Source: Levilactobacillus enshiensis (lineage in GTDB: Bacteria; Bacillota; Bacilli; Lactobacillales; Lactobacillaceae). Taken from it: 64,000 nucleotides of DNA. The stretch is taken from NCBI RefSeq assembly GCF_007115095.1, contig NZ_SULH01000003.1:62001-126000 (forward strand). Direction: 5' to 3'. Positions 25,672 through 33,540 of the stretch are shown in pieces (the first letter of the stretch is position 1; every line of letters starts with the position of its first letter). Both the position numbers and the translations under genes were made by a program. Under the pieces are notes generated by a model. The model was not told the origin of the DNA. It was given only the letters and a program-made list of their open reading frames with translations, and searched no databases.

Positions 25672-26466
25672 TTGAAGAAATCAGTCATCACCGTTAAATT
25701 TTTCAGTCTCTGCTTGGTCATCAGCTTTTTAGTCACTGTCGGCTTCCCCCTAACAGCACGGGCAGACACTTGGAAAACCATTCAGTGGATCACCCTTACT
25801 GAAGATGTGACGGTCAACAAACTTAACAATTCCAGCCATAAGGTCGTCGGTCAATCGGTCGCCAAGTCCGGGAAGTACTACCTCCTGCGACGTGAAAAAA
25901 ACGTCTGGGTCCTCCATTCGGGGAAGTATACGACCAATGCGACCTACACCTATGTCGTGAAGCGCAGTCCCAACGTTTTTCACTGGTACGCGCATGGTAA
26001 GCACCCCACGAAGCCCGCTAATTTTAAATTTGCTAAATTCAGTAAATTCTCAACTACCGCTTATCGTCCGGGTTATGCGGACATCTACATGGAGGGCTCC
26101 CAAAAGTTTTTCAGCGATGCGGCGCACAAGCAGTTGGCCTTCAAGGTAACTGACAATCTCCATCCCTTGCAGGTCAAGCAAAGTGCCACGTCCAGCAAGA
26201 CACTAGACGTTTTATTCAACGGGAAAAGGGCACAGGTCACCCCCAAAAACAGGGACTCGCTGACCGTTAAGCCTTACAATTCAGAAAAACTCGACTATGA
26301 AACGGTGATTTCTCAGGTGCCACCATATTCAGCCAAGGCCGTCTTACCCAAGAATTTCAACATGAAGAAGATTACTTGGTGGGAGCAGGACGGTTGGCAA
26401 GACGGTGACGATGTCAGCACCGCCTATCGTTTGGTGCATGGTGGCTGGGTCTCTATTGGTTACTAA
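25672..26466 (+). CDS. Secreted hypothetical protein, 264 aa
   Basis: The N-terminus is a classical signal peptide: MKKSVITVKFF, a hydrophobic core (SLCLVISFLVTVGFPL), and a cleavage site near TARA/D. The mature part is rich in Lys, Ser, Thr and aromatic residues and looks beta-rich (YYLLRREKNVWVLHSGKY, TAYRPGYADIYMEGSQKFF), in the style of lactobacillar exported proteins of unknown role. There is no sortase motif, so it is probably released or loosely bound. The start is TTG at 25672 with GAGGAGGAG 9 nt upstream. A TTG 18 nt further up lies inside that binding site and is rejected. Function unknown. Confidence 0.7.
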   Translation: MKKSVITVKFFSLCLVISFLVTVGFPLTARADTWKTIQWITLTEDVTVNKLNNSSHKVVGQSVAKSGKYYLLRREKNVWVLHSGKYTTNATYTYVVKRSPNVFHWYAHGKHPTKPANFKFAKFSKFSTTAYRPGYADIYMEGSQKFFSDAAHKQLAFKVTDNLHPLQVKQSATSSKTLDVLFNGKRAQVTPKNRDSLTVKPYNSEKLDYETVISQVPPYSAKAVLPKNFNMKKITWWEQDGWQDGDDVSTAYRLVHGGWVSIGY

Positions 26467-26493
26467 CTGACAATTCGTCACATCAAAAATAAC

Positions 26494-26528
26494 CCATCAA
26501 GGCGGAACAGGAGCTCCAACCTTGATGG
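26494..26528 (+). terminator. Weak intrinsic terminator
   Basis: CCATCAAGG pairs with CCTTGATGG, followed by ATTATTAAATTT. It lies after the secreted protein gene. Confidence 0.45.
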
Positions 26529-26572
26529 ATTATTAAATTTAATGACTACTCGTCGCTTTTCCTATGATCTGC

Positions 26573-26622
26573 ATTCAAAAACGACTAACTCCGCACATAC
26601 CCGAAGTTAGTCGTTTTTGAAT
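26573..26622. terminator. Bidirectional intrinsic terminator
   Basis: ATTCAAAAACGACTAACT pairs perfectly with AGTTAGTCGTTTTTGAAT between the convergent secreted protein and SDR genes. Confidence 0.8.
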
Positions 26623-26636
26623 GCCCGCGATTTAAC

Positions 26637-27410
26637 CTACCGCAACAAGTACCCACCGTCGACTGGCAACATGACCCCAGTCACATAGTCTGACGCACTG
26701 CTGGCCAGAAAAACCATGGGTCCCATCAGATCCGCTGGCACTCCCCACTCACCGTTGGGAATGTGCCCCGCAATTTCTGGTCCCCGAACCGCGTCTTCCT
26801 GTAGCGGCTTGGTCATGTCCGTGCTGATATAGCCCGGCGCTAAACCATTGACCTGCACGTGATACGGCGCTAGCGCATCTGCATAGGACTTGGTCAGGCC
26901 AACCACCCCGTGCTTGCTAGCGGCATATGGAAAGATTCGTTTGCCAGCGCGGTACGACTGCATTGACCCAATGTTAATGATCTTCCCGTGGTGTTGGTCG
27001 GCCATGACCTTGGCGGCCGCGTGGGACAAGTAATAGGTCGCATTCAAATTGGTGTCGATCACCTTGCGCCAGTCCTCATCCTTAAAATCGAGAACGTCGT
27101 TGCGAATCTGAATCCCTGCATTATTGACCAGAATGTCCAACTGGCCAAATTCCTTGAGTGTTGCCGCGACCGCTTTCTCGGCAGCCCCCGGCACAGTGAT
27201 ATCTTGCTGGAGAAAACTAATGCGTCGCCCATAGCTTTCGACGATTTGCCGAATATCATCCCAACCGCGTTGCGAGTGGCTCACGACCATAATATCCGCG
27301 CCATATTCCGCTAACGCCATCGAATAGTACTTGCCCAGGCCGTGAGCGCCACCAGTAATCAGTGCCACTTGACCGTCTAATGAAAAGCTCTGTCGATCAA
27401 ATTTTGTCAT
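26637..27410 (-). CDS. SDR-family oxidoreductase (gluconate 5-dehydrogenase/KduD-like)
   Basis: This 257-aa Rossmann-fold protein has the classical short-chain dehydrogenase motifs: the cofactor loop TGGAHGLGKY near residue 20, NNAG near 95, the catalytic Ser in IGSMQSY, and YAASK with the Tyr-Lys pair. The C-terminus DYVTGVMLPVDGGYLL is typical. Overall it most resembles KduD and gluconate 5-dehydrogenase types, which act on keto-sugar acids, although specificity cannot be read. It is the last gene of a three-gene minus-strand operon after the DUF6440 and PEBP genes, 12 nt behind the latter. TAGGAGC precedes ATG 27410. Confidence 0.85.
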   Translation of the reverse strand: MTKFDRQSFSLDGQVALITGGAHGLGKYYSMALAEYGADIMVVSHSQRGWDDIRQIVESYGRRISFLQQDITVPGAAEKAVAATLKEFGQLDILVNNAGIQIRNDVLDFKDEDWRKVIDTNLNATYYLSHAAAKVMADQHHGKIINIGSMQSYRAGKRIFPYAASKHGVVGLTKSYADALAPYHVQVNGLAPGYISTDMTKPLQEDAVRGPEIAGHIPNGEWGVPADLMGPMVFLASSASDYVTGVMLPVDGGYLLR

Positions 27411-27422
27411 TGTTTTATGCTC

Positions 27423-27959
27423 CTATCTTCGCGTGTATTCAAGGTTCGCATGCGCCTGCTGACAGACGTGGCCCTCAATTGCGCGTAAAAACTCATTGTA
27501 CAAATACCCATTTTGAAGCGGTAACACCACATCGAGGGCGTAAACGTCCAGCCGAAAAATATGCGTGCCCCCCTGTGGTCGCGGCCCCGTGTAATGCCGC
27601 GTGAGATCGTAGCCCTGCTGCCGAAATGCCGCTGGCTGGCGAATCGTATCGATAATATTTGCCATGCTATTGGTCCCCTGAACGAAGCTTTCAGCCTGAC
27701 TCGCGGCGACCGGCACGACCACTGTGCTGTCCCGAACCGGTAAGTTGGCACCCAACCAGTGAATCCAGGAATAGCCCACGATGGGAATCGTATCGTGGTC
27801 GATGACGCTAAATGCCACCGTTTGCGCGGTCGCTGGTAAATCATTCACCGTAAACGGAAAGGAGCGCAAGTTGATACCGTCGATCAGCTGCGCGGCAGGT
27901 TGATTGATGCCATATTGGTCCGGCAAGGTCGGCAAGGCAAATGGAAACTGGATATCCAT
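27423..27959 (-). CDS. YbhB/YbcL (PEBP) family protein
   Basis: This 178-aa protein belongs to the phosphatidylethanolamine-binding protein family. It has the anion-pocket motifs: FSVIDHDTIPIVGYSWIHW with the Asp and His, and YTGPRPQGGTHIFRLDVYALD. Bacterial members are small cytoplasmic proteins of poorly known role, sometimes linked to lipid or kinase-inhibitor-like functions. ATG 27959 follows the stop of the DUF6440 gene with a 1-nt gap, so they are coupled. The SDR gene follows 12 nt downstream. Family assignment is firm but the function in this operon is unknown. Confidence 0.85.
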   Translation of the reverse strand: MDIQFPFALPTLPDQYGINQPAAQLIDGINLRSFPFTVNDLPATAQTVAFSVIDHDTIPIVGYSWIHWLGANLPVRDSTVVVPVAASQAESFVQGTNSMANIIDTIRQPAAFRQQGYDLTRHYTGPRPQGGTHIFRLDVYALDVVLPLQNGYLYNEFLRAIEGHVCQQAHANLEYTRR

Positions 27960-27960
27960 C

Positions 27961-28146
27961 TTAATCCGTCGCCTTCTTCAATAACGGCTTCCCGGCTTGA
28001 TCAACCAATACCGTCATCCCCGACCCCAACGTCGAATACATCCCTAGTAGGTATTGCACCCCCGTCTCCTTGTCGGTAATGATCTGCACCTGCGTGGCGC
28101 CCTTCACCTTAGGGGTTTCCACTTCGAACCGCGTTTCCTTTGCCAT
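27961..28146 (-). CDS. Small DUF6440-like protein, 61 aa
   Basis: The 61-aa protein has the pattern ITDKETGVQYLL followed by GSGMTVLVDQAGKPLL, as in the small conserved DUF6440 proteins of Firmicutes. It is probably a beta-rich single domain, with no signal peptide. The start is ATG 28146 with AAGGAGG 8 nt upstream. An in-frame ATG 24 nt earlier lacks a binding site. It heads the operon with the PEBP and SDR genes. The role is unknown. Confidence 0.7.
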   Translation of the reverse strand: MAKETRFEVETPKVKGATQVQIITDKETGVQYLLGMYSTLGSGMTVLVDQAGKPLLKKATD

Positions 28147-28215
28147 CGTCAATTCCTCCTTAGAAATCACAACAATCCAATCGTTAGATAAGTTCAGTGT
28201 ACCATTTTGACCAGC

Positions 28216-28246
28216 AAAAAAGCTCAGGTCACCACCCGAGCTTTGG
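28216..28246 (-). terminator. Intrinsic terminator, minus strand
   Basis: On the minus strand AAGCTCGGG and CTGAGCTT form a hairpin followed by TTTT. It separates element C from the DUF6440 operon. Confidence 0.6.
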
Positions 28247-28333
28247 TTTAATGCAATTTAATTATTGTGACTGAAGGTTGAAAACGGCCATCCCTGTTCT
28301 AACAATAATACTGGGCAACCTAGTGGTCCCTTT

Positions 28334-28812
28334 CGCCTTACCGGCCGGCAGATATGGGCTGGACCGGTGCGAACACAACTTGAAGCCTCGAAAGAGCCGA
28401 GTCTACAAGCTTGGTTTTCTACTAAGCCAGTAAGAAAATCACTTACTGACTAAGTAGAACGACGCGCCTGAGCCCATATCCGCCGACCTCTCGGCTTACA
28501 TTGTTGTTCGCAGACAACACTGAAAATAACTGTAATCATCATTATCAAGTGAACCGAAAAATGTTAGATAACTGCAACTTACAGCCGTTGTCTTGATAAA
28601 ACACCGTCAGCGCCGGAGGAGGCCAGGGATGGAGCCAGCCGTGAAAGTGAAGTTAGTTGGTGTTTCTCAGCCAGCTTACTTCACGGGCGCCTTTGGAGAC
28701 ACGTGGTTTTCGTCGCTTCAAAGCGAGCGAGAAGACTGGTGGTCTTCCAGTCTAAAGCGTCCCCACAGCAGGCGGAATCCCTGGCCGCCGCAGTGCGCCT
28801 AATTTAACGGTA
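28334..28812 (+). repeat. Four-stem structured element, copy C (type I, with 5' arm and insert)
   Basis: The 5' arm is CGGCAGATATGGGCT (28346-28360) with AGCCCATATCCGCCG (28471-28485, one mismatch). Its loop carries the same roughly 90-nt insert as copy B, with TTCTACTAAGCCAGTAAG and CTTACTGACTAAGTAGAA arms. The core (28609-28798) is closed by GCCAGGGAT (28622-28630) with ATCCCTGGC (28777-28785). It lies between the DUF6440 operon and the 3' end of the sugar porter gene, antisense to both. Confidence 0.8.
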
Positions 28813-28836
28813 CAACTAATCGACGACAACAGTGCC

Positions 28837-30198
28837 TTATTTTGCCTGGTGCCGCAATTCCATTTCGATTTCTTCCAGTGACTTGCCCCGCGTTTCGGGA
28901 ACCAAGTAGTGGACGAAGAACATGGACAATACGGCGAACACGGCAAAGACCGCGAATGGACCACCGACGTTGTTGTGGAAGTAGGCCAACATGACCAGGA
29001 AGAATTGTGACACCAAGAAATTCCCAATCCAGTTGGCAGCGGACCCAATCGACGACCCGATTCCCCGAACACTCAATGGGAAGATTTCCCCAATAGTGAC
29101 CCAGGCAATTGGCCCCCAGGAAATGGCGAACCCGAAGATGTAAATCGCGATTAAAATCATCGTTGGAATCGCTGCTGCATGAATGTTGACGGTAAAGTTT
29201 AGAATTGCCAAAATTCCTAGTGAAACGGCCATGACGATCGACCCAAACATCAGGAAGGTCTTCCGATTGAACTTGTCCATGATAAACGTTGCCAAGACGG
29301 TCACCACGAAGTTCACGATTCCAATCCCAACGGAGATCCAGATAGCACTTCCCTCGGCAAAGCCAAACCCTTTAATGAAGACTTGGGGCAAGAAGTAAAT
29401 GACCGAGTTGATCCCAACCAACTGTTGCAGCAACATGATTCCGACGGCAACGATCACGGCCGGCCGGGCAATCGTAAACAGTTCCTTGACGCCACCCTTA
29501 GGCTGATGGGCAACCATTTCGATATCGGTCAATTCCTTTTGGGGATCATCGGTCGTATTTTTACGTAACATCTTCAATACGCTCAAGGCTTCTTCAGTGT
29601 GACCCTTTTCAGCCAAGAAACGTGGTGATTCGGGAAGCATTAAGCCCCCAATCAGTAACATCGCAGCTGGGATCAACGCGGAACCCAACATCCACCGCCA
29701 GTCACGCACGCCCAACAGGTTGTGGTTCAAGAACCCCAGGTTGGACACGTACGCTAACAAGATCCCCAGCGTAATCATGAGTTGGAAGAGGGTGCCGAGT
29801 GAGCCCCGCCGTTCTGCAGGTGCCAATTCTGCCAAGTACGCTGGCGTCAATGCAGAAGCAGAACCCACGGCCAGACCTAAGATAATGCGGGCGATTACCA
29901 TGGACCAGAAGCCCACAGCGACCATGGACAGTGAGGACCCCAGCAGGAACAGAATTGCGGCTATAATCAAGAGGCGTTTACGACCATAGCGGTCAGCTAA
30001 CGGCCCCACGCCTAGCGCTCCGACGGACGATCCAATCAACACGGACGACGTGATGAACCCAGTCTGGGCAATATTCAGGTTAAAATTGTTTTCAATCAGT
30101 GGTGAGGCCCCAGAAATAATACCAGTATCAAATCCAAATAGGAGGCCTCCTAACGCACCAAATGTGAAAATAAAAAACGTACTTAAATGTCGATTCAT
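28837..30198 (-). CDS. MFS sugar porter (XylT-like proton symporter)
   Basis: This 453-aa protein has 12 helices and the signatures of the sugar porter family: GALGGLLFGFDTGIISGA, DRYGRKRLL, the PAYLAELAPAERRG loop, PESPRFLAEKG before the central loop, LLQQLVGINSVIYF in helix 7, and LVPETRGKSLEEIE at the C-terminus. It resembles the D-xylose:H+ symporter of heterofermentative lactobacilli, but hexose or arabinose are possible. ATG 30198 follows AGGTGAGG by 9 nt, whereas the in-frame GTG at 30213 has no good site. A cre site lies about 65 bp upstream, so catabolite repression is likely. No sugar kinase or isomerase lies beside it. Confidence 0.9.
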   Translation of the reverse strand: MNRHLSTFFIFTFGALGGLLFGFDTGIISGASPLIENNFNLNIAQTGFITSSVLIGSSVGALGVGPLADRYGRKRLLIIAAILFLLGSSLSMVAVGFWSMVIARIILGLAVGSASALTPAYLAELAPAERRGSLGTLFQLMITLGILLAYVSNLGFLNHNLLGVRDWRWMLGSALIPAAMLLIGGLMLPESPRFLAEKGHTEEALSVLKMLRKNTTDDPQKELTDIEMVAHQPKGGVKELFTIARPAVIVAVGIMLLQQLVGINSVIYFLPQVFIKGFGFAEGSAIWISVGIGIVNFVVTVLATFIMDKFNRKTFLMFGSIVMAVSLGILAILNFTVNIHAAAIPTMILIAIYIFGFAISWGPIAWVTIGEIFPLSVRGIGSSIGSAANWIGNFLVSQFFLVMLAYFHNNVGGPFAVFAVFAVLSMFFVHYLVPETRGKSLEEIEMELRHQAK

Positions 30199-30260
30199 GA
30201 CTAATGTCCTCACCTTTCATAAATAATCAGCAGATATAAGATAACACTTGCGGCTTTCTA

Positions 30261-30274
30261 TGTAAACGCTTACG
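30261..30274. promoter_or_regulatory. cre site upstream of the sugar porter
   Basis: TGTAAACGCTTACG fits the cre consensus in 13 of 14 positions and is nearly palindromic. The remaining gap up to 30510 holds only AT-rich sequence and small direct repeats (ACTAGGTAGAAA-like). Confidence 0.55.
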
Positions 30275-30510
30275 ATAGTGATTTAACAGCGTTTCTACCT
30301 AGTTAACCGTCAGAACTAGGTAGAAATCAGTCTATACCAATTTATGTAAAGAATGTGTAAAAACGTCCGAACCGTCATTCGGAAATCCAAGCTGTGTAGA
30401 CCAATCACGTGATTAATTACACGTTCTGCCGGCCAAAAAAAATATAAAAAAATTCGTCGACGATTTCCGCCAACGAACCTGATTCGTGATTATCCTGAAT
30501 GAACTCGTCT

Positions 30511-31182
30511 TTACGCCACCGTCATCTTACCATCCATGATCATGTAGGTCTTATCGGCAAACTCCTGTAGCCGCAAATCATGTGTCACCACCACGATGGC
30601 CTTGTTGTGCTGCTTGGCCAAGTCGCGCAGTAATTGCCCCACGACCTTGACCCGGTCACTGTCGAGCGCCGCGGTCGGTTCGTCGGCAAGAATGATATCT
30701 GGATTTTGATACAGTGCTCGCGCAATGGCGACCCGCTGCGTTTGCCCACCGGAAAGCTCGGCGGGAAACTGATTGACCAATTGACCGATTCCTAATTGGT
30801 CTAACAAGTCCGCCAACTCGGCCGCATTCAGGTTTCCCTGCGGTTTGACCCGGTCGACCAGCTTGAACTGATCCTTCACGGTGAGGTATGGCACCAGGTT
30901 GTAGGCTTGTAAAATAAAGCCAATTTGGTTGAGTCGTAGTGCATCCCGGTCCTTACCAGATAACTCCTGCAAGGTCTTGTTCTCCACGACGACCGAACCA
31001 GATGTGGGCGTCTGAATCCCCCCAGCAATCGTCAGGAAGGTACTCTTCCCTGACCCGGACGGTCCCAGAACCAGACTCACTTCACCGGCGCTGGCCTCGA
31101 AGCTGATATCGTGAAGCACGATCACTTCGTTGGTCGCATGGCCGAATTTTTTATTCACGTTGGTTAAGGTTAATGCTGGCAT
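30511..31182 (-). CDS. ABC transporter ATP-binding protein (MacB/LolD type)
   Basis: This is a 223-aa ATPase with Walker A GPSGSGKST near residue 42, signature LSGGQTQRVAIARAL near 140, and Walker B IILADEPTAALD near 160. The sequence type is that of the MacB/LolD/DevA group that pairs with FtsX-like permeases. GGAGG lies 7 nt before ATG 31182, and the upstream permease gene ends 3 nt away. With the permease and TetR gene it forms a three-gene operon, tetR first, with two TetR-type operators in front. Such systems expel peptides, lipids or drugs. Confidence 0.9.
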   Translation of the reverse strand: MPALTLTNVNKKFGHATNEVIVLHDISFEASAGEVSLVLGPSGSGKSTFLTIAGGIQTPTSGSVVVENKTLQELSGKDRDALRLNQIGFILQAYNLVPYLTVKDQFKLVDRVKPQGNLNAAELADLLDQLGIGQLVNQFPAELSGGQTQRVAIARALYQNPDIILADEPTAALDSDRVKVVGQLLRDLAKQHNKAIVVVTHDLRLQEFADKTYMIMDGKMTVA

Positions 31183-31185
31183 CAC

Positions 31186-32244
31186 TTATCCTCCAATCAC
31201 GCTGACGGGGTCAACGTTTAAAATAATCTTGACGGGAATCAGGGCACCAATCACGCCGGTCAACAGAATCCCAGCCGTGACACCGCCTAATAGTGGTAGG
31301 TTGAAGCTCATCGGGACCCCCGCGGGAAGTGCCAGTACGGTCGCTAGTGTCAGTGCAGTGCCAATCACCAGCCCCCCCACGACTAGTAGGAGCGCTTGGC
31401 TAATGGTCGTGGTGACCAGCACCTTGGCGGGAATTCCCTGCGCCCGCAACACCGCATAGTTCGGCAACTTTTGCATGGTTAAAATGTACAGGAAGACGGC
31501 GATTACGACCATCGCAATAATCATCAGAAAGGCGATCATGAAGGTAAACGTCGTGTTCTGCGCAGAATAGCCGGGGAGCTTGTTGATAAATTGACTCATA
31601 CTCAGCGTGCTCAACCCATGTTGTGCCGAAAAGTTGGCATCGTTGGACACGATCCCGTTAGCTTTGTAATTGCTCGTCACGTGACTCAACGTTCGCCAAG
31701 TCCCTAGGGAACCATAAACCACCGGGGCGACGCTCATCTTCGCATTGTGCGTAAACCCAACGATGGTATATTGGCCACTAGTCGAATTTAGCGTGACCTT
31801 GTCGCCCAGCGCGTAGCCATTGTCCTTAAAGCTATCATCGACCATGATTTGATTGGCTTTGACCGGCTTATGGCCGTGTGTGACCTTGACCGTTTGATAG
31901 ATAAATTGCTGGCGTGAAATCCCCAAAAACTGTGCAGATAGTTTAGCCTGCCCTTTGGCCTTTGCCACGACCCCCGCCTGCCCCAAGTAGGCTTCGTGTT
32001 TAGTCATGGCGACCTTGTTGGCCGTTGTGCTGGTAATCAACGATTGCGATATGCTGTCGTTGGCGTCCTTATCGAGGGCGACCCGGCTGGCATCCCACGA
32101 TGAGATGGCCTGCGTGTTCTGTTGGGCCAGTCCATAAGCCAGACCACTCAGGACGAACACCAGGTACGTCACCAAGACGATCATGCCGATGATCAGCCCA
32201 TACCGCAGCTTTTCGTGGCGAATTTCCTTTAAAGCTAAAAACAT
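31186..32244 (-). CDS. ABC transporter permease, FtsX/MacB-like
   Basis: The 352-aa protein has one N-terminal helix (about 12-34), a large extracytoplasmic domain of about 200 residues, and three C-terminal helices (about 235-350), the layout of FtsX-like permeases. The motif ALKEIRHEKLRYGLIIG at the start and LRAQGIPAKVL before helix 3 are typical. It partners the ATPase encoded directly downstream. Its ATG at 32244 overlaps the stop of tetR (TAATG), so production is tied to the regulator. The substrate is unknown: peptide antibiotic or lipid efflux is the usual role. Confidence 0.9.
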   Translation of the reverse strand: MFLALKEIRHEKLRYGLIIGMIVLVTYLVFVLSGLAYGLAQQNTQAISSWDASRVALDKDANDSISQSLITSTTANKVAMTKHEAYLGQAGVVAKAKGQAKLSAQFLGISRQQFIYQTVKVTHGHKPVKANQIMVDDSFKDNGYALGDKVTLNSTSGQYTIVGFTHNAKMSVAPVVYGSLGTWRTLSHVTSNYKANGIVSNDANFSAQHGLSTLSMSQFINKLPGYSAQNTTFTFMIAFLMIIAMVVIAVFLYILTMQKLPNYAVLRAQGIPAKVLVTTTISQALLLVVGGLVIGTALTLATVLALPAGVPMSFNLPLLGGVTAGILLTGVIGALIPVKIILNVDPVSVIGG

Positions 32245-32759
32245 TAACGTTCCTCCTCTAACAGCAACAAGACTTGCTGAAAACGGGCTAGTGCTGCGTC
32301 TCTATCGGCAGGTTGCAGCATAATTTCTTTAATCGTGGCGTGGCTCAACGTCATCGCGGCCCAATCCGCAGCGGGCAACGTCACCGGTACCGGCCGTTCC
32401 GGCAGGAGGCTCTCGTTTTCGCTGTAGTGCCGACGAATCAACTGGTCGTACTGACTATTGGTGAAGTGATCGACAAATTGTTCGACCGCCTCATAGTAGG
32501 GTTGCGGCTGAAATTGCCCACTGGGGGTCACATCAAAGTCGCGGTGAATCTCCTGCATGGCCGTGTGATAGAGATATTGATAAGCATCAGTCAGGTCATC
32601 GAAATACTTGTAAAAGGCCCCCCGCGCGATTCCAGCGGCGGTCACGATCCGGGCCACCTGGGCATCGGCCAATCCGTGTTCGGAAAATTCAGTCAACAGG
32701 GCCGCGGTCACCCGTGTCCGTTTCTCAGCAGTTAAATGATCAAACGTGGTTGAAGGCAT
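32244..32759 (-). CDS. TetR/AcrR-family transcriptional regulator
   Basis: This 171-aa protein has an N-terminal TetR helix-turn-helix (VTAALLTEFSEHGLADAQVARIV then GIARGAFYKYFDD, residues about 17-57) and a helical ligand-binding domain. It is the first gene of the operon with the ABC permease and ATPase, with 1-nt coupling to the next gene. AAGGAGAC precedes ATG 32759. Two 19-bp palindromes with TGACA arms lie in the promoter 50-110 bp upstream, one overlapping a TTGACA -35 box, so autorepression of the operon is likely. Confidence 0.9.
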   Translation of the reverse strand: MPSTTFDHLTAEKRTRVTAALLTEFSEHGLADAQVARIVTAAGIARGAFYKYFDDLTDAYQYLYHTAMQEIHRDFDVTPSGQFQPQPYYEAVEQFVDHFTNSQYDQLIRRHYSENESLLPERPVPVTLPAADWAAMTLSHATIKEIMLQPADRDAALARFQQVLLLLEEER

Positions 32760-32806
32760 AAGCCGTCTCCTTTCGGTAACCCCAAATTTAAGTCGTTACG
32801 TTATCA

Positions 32807-32869
32807 AAGTGACACGATGTCACTTATGTACAAAAAGCAGTTTACCATTCAAGTGACACCGTGTCAACT
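32807..32869 (-). promoter_or_regulatory. TetR operator pair and promoter
   Basis: AAGTGACACGATGTCACTT (32807-32825) is an almost perfect palindrome, and AAGTGACACCGTGTCAACT (32851-32869) is a near copy 44 bp away, about four helical turns. On the minus strand TTGACA lies within the second site and TAAACT 17 bp further, between the two sites. Confidence 0.7.
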
Positions 32870-32871
32870 CG

Positions 32872-32919
32872 AAGCAAAAATAAAATCGGCAATGCGGTTG
32901 TACTAGTTGCTCATTGCCG
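32872..32919 (-). terminator. Intrinsic terminator, minus strand
   Basis: CGGCAATG and CATTGCCG form a hairpin, followed on the minus strand by ATTTTATTTTT. It isolates the tetR operon from element D. Confidence 0.6.
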
Positions 32920-33012
32920 ATCAATTATTAGTTTTTTAAGTTTCCAAGCATCGACCATGCCTGTTCCAGCAACAACACTGGGACTAAAATTGGACAACCT
33001 GGTGGTCCCTTT

Positions 33013-33410
33013 CGCCTTACCGGCCGGCAGATATGGGCTGGATCGGTGCGACGCGCCTGAGCCCATATCTGCCGACCTCCCGGCTTACATCGTATTCTCG
33101 GACGACACTGAGAATAATTATAACTGTCGCTATCATTTATCGCCCAAAGTATTAGGTAGCTGTGATTTACAGCTGTTATCGTGATAAAAGCCAACCAGCG
33201 CCGGAGGAGGCCAGGGATGGAGCCGGCCGTGAAGGTGAAGTTAGCTGGTGTTTCTCAGCCAGCTTACTTCACGGGCGACTTTGGAGACACGCGGTCTTCG
33301 TGGCTTCAAAGCGAGCGAGAAGACTGGTGTTCTTCCAGTCTGAAGCGTCCCCACAGCAGGTGGAATCCCTGGCAGCCGCAGTGCGCCCAATTTAGCCTAA
33401 TTTAATGGCA
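33013..33410 (+). repeat. Four-stem structured element, copy D (type I, with 5' arm)
   Basis: The 5' arm CGGCAGATATGGGCT / AGCCCATATCTGCCG is intact and lacks the insert of copies B and C. The core (33197-33386) is closed by GCCAGGGAT (33210-33218) with ATCCCTGGC (33365-33373). The inner hairpins are near identical to copies A and C, including AGACTGG with CCAGTCT. It lies between the tetR operon and the 3' end of an MFS gene, antisense to both. Confidence 0.8.
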
Positions 33411-33540
33411 CGGATGCTTCCCAATACTAGGATGAGATTCGAATTTCATTTTCAGTTGGTTTAAGCTTTGTCAGGTATACTGACGAAATACTCTATGGTA
33501 GAAACGCGCCTGAGCCGGACCATTTTGAACAAGTCACCTT

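Noticed and set aside
33162-33405. Open frames of 74-77 codons over element D
   Set aside because: Same reason: the DNA is a structured repeat and the conceptual proteins differ between copies.
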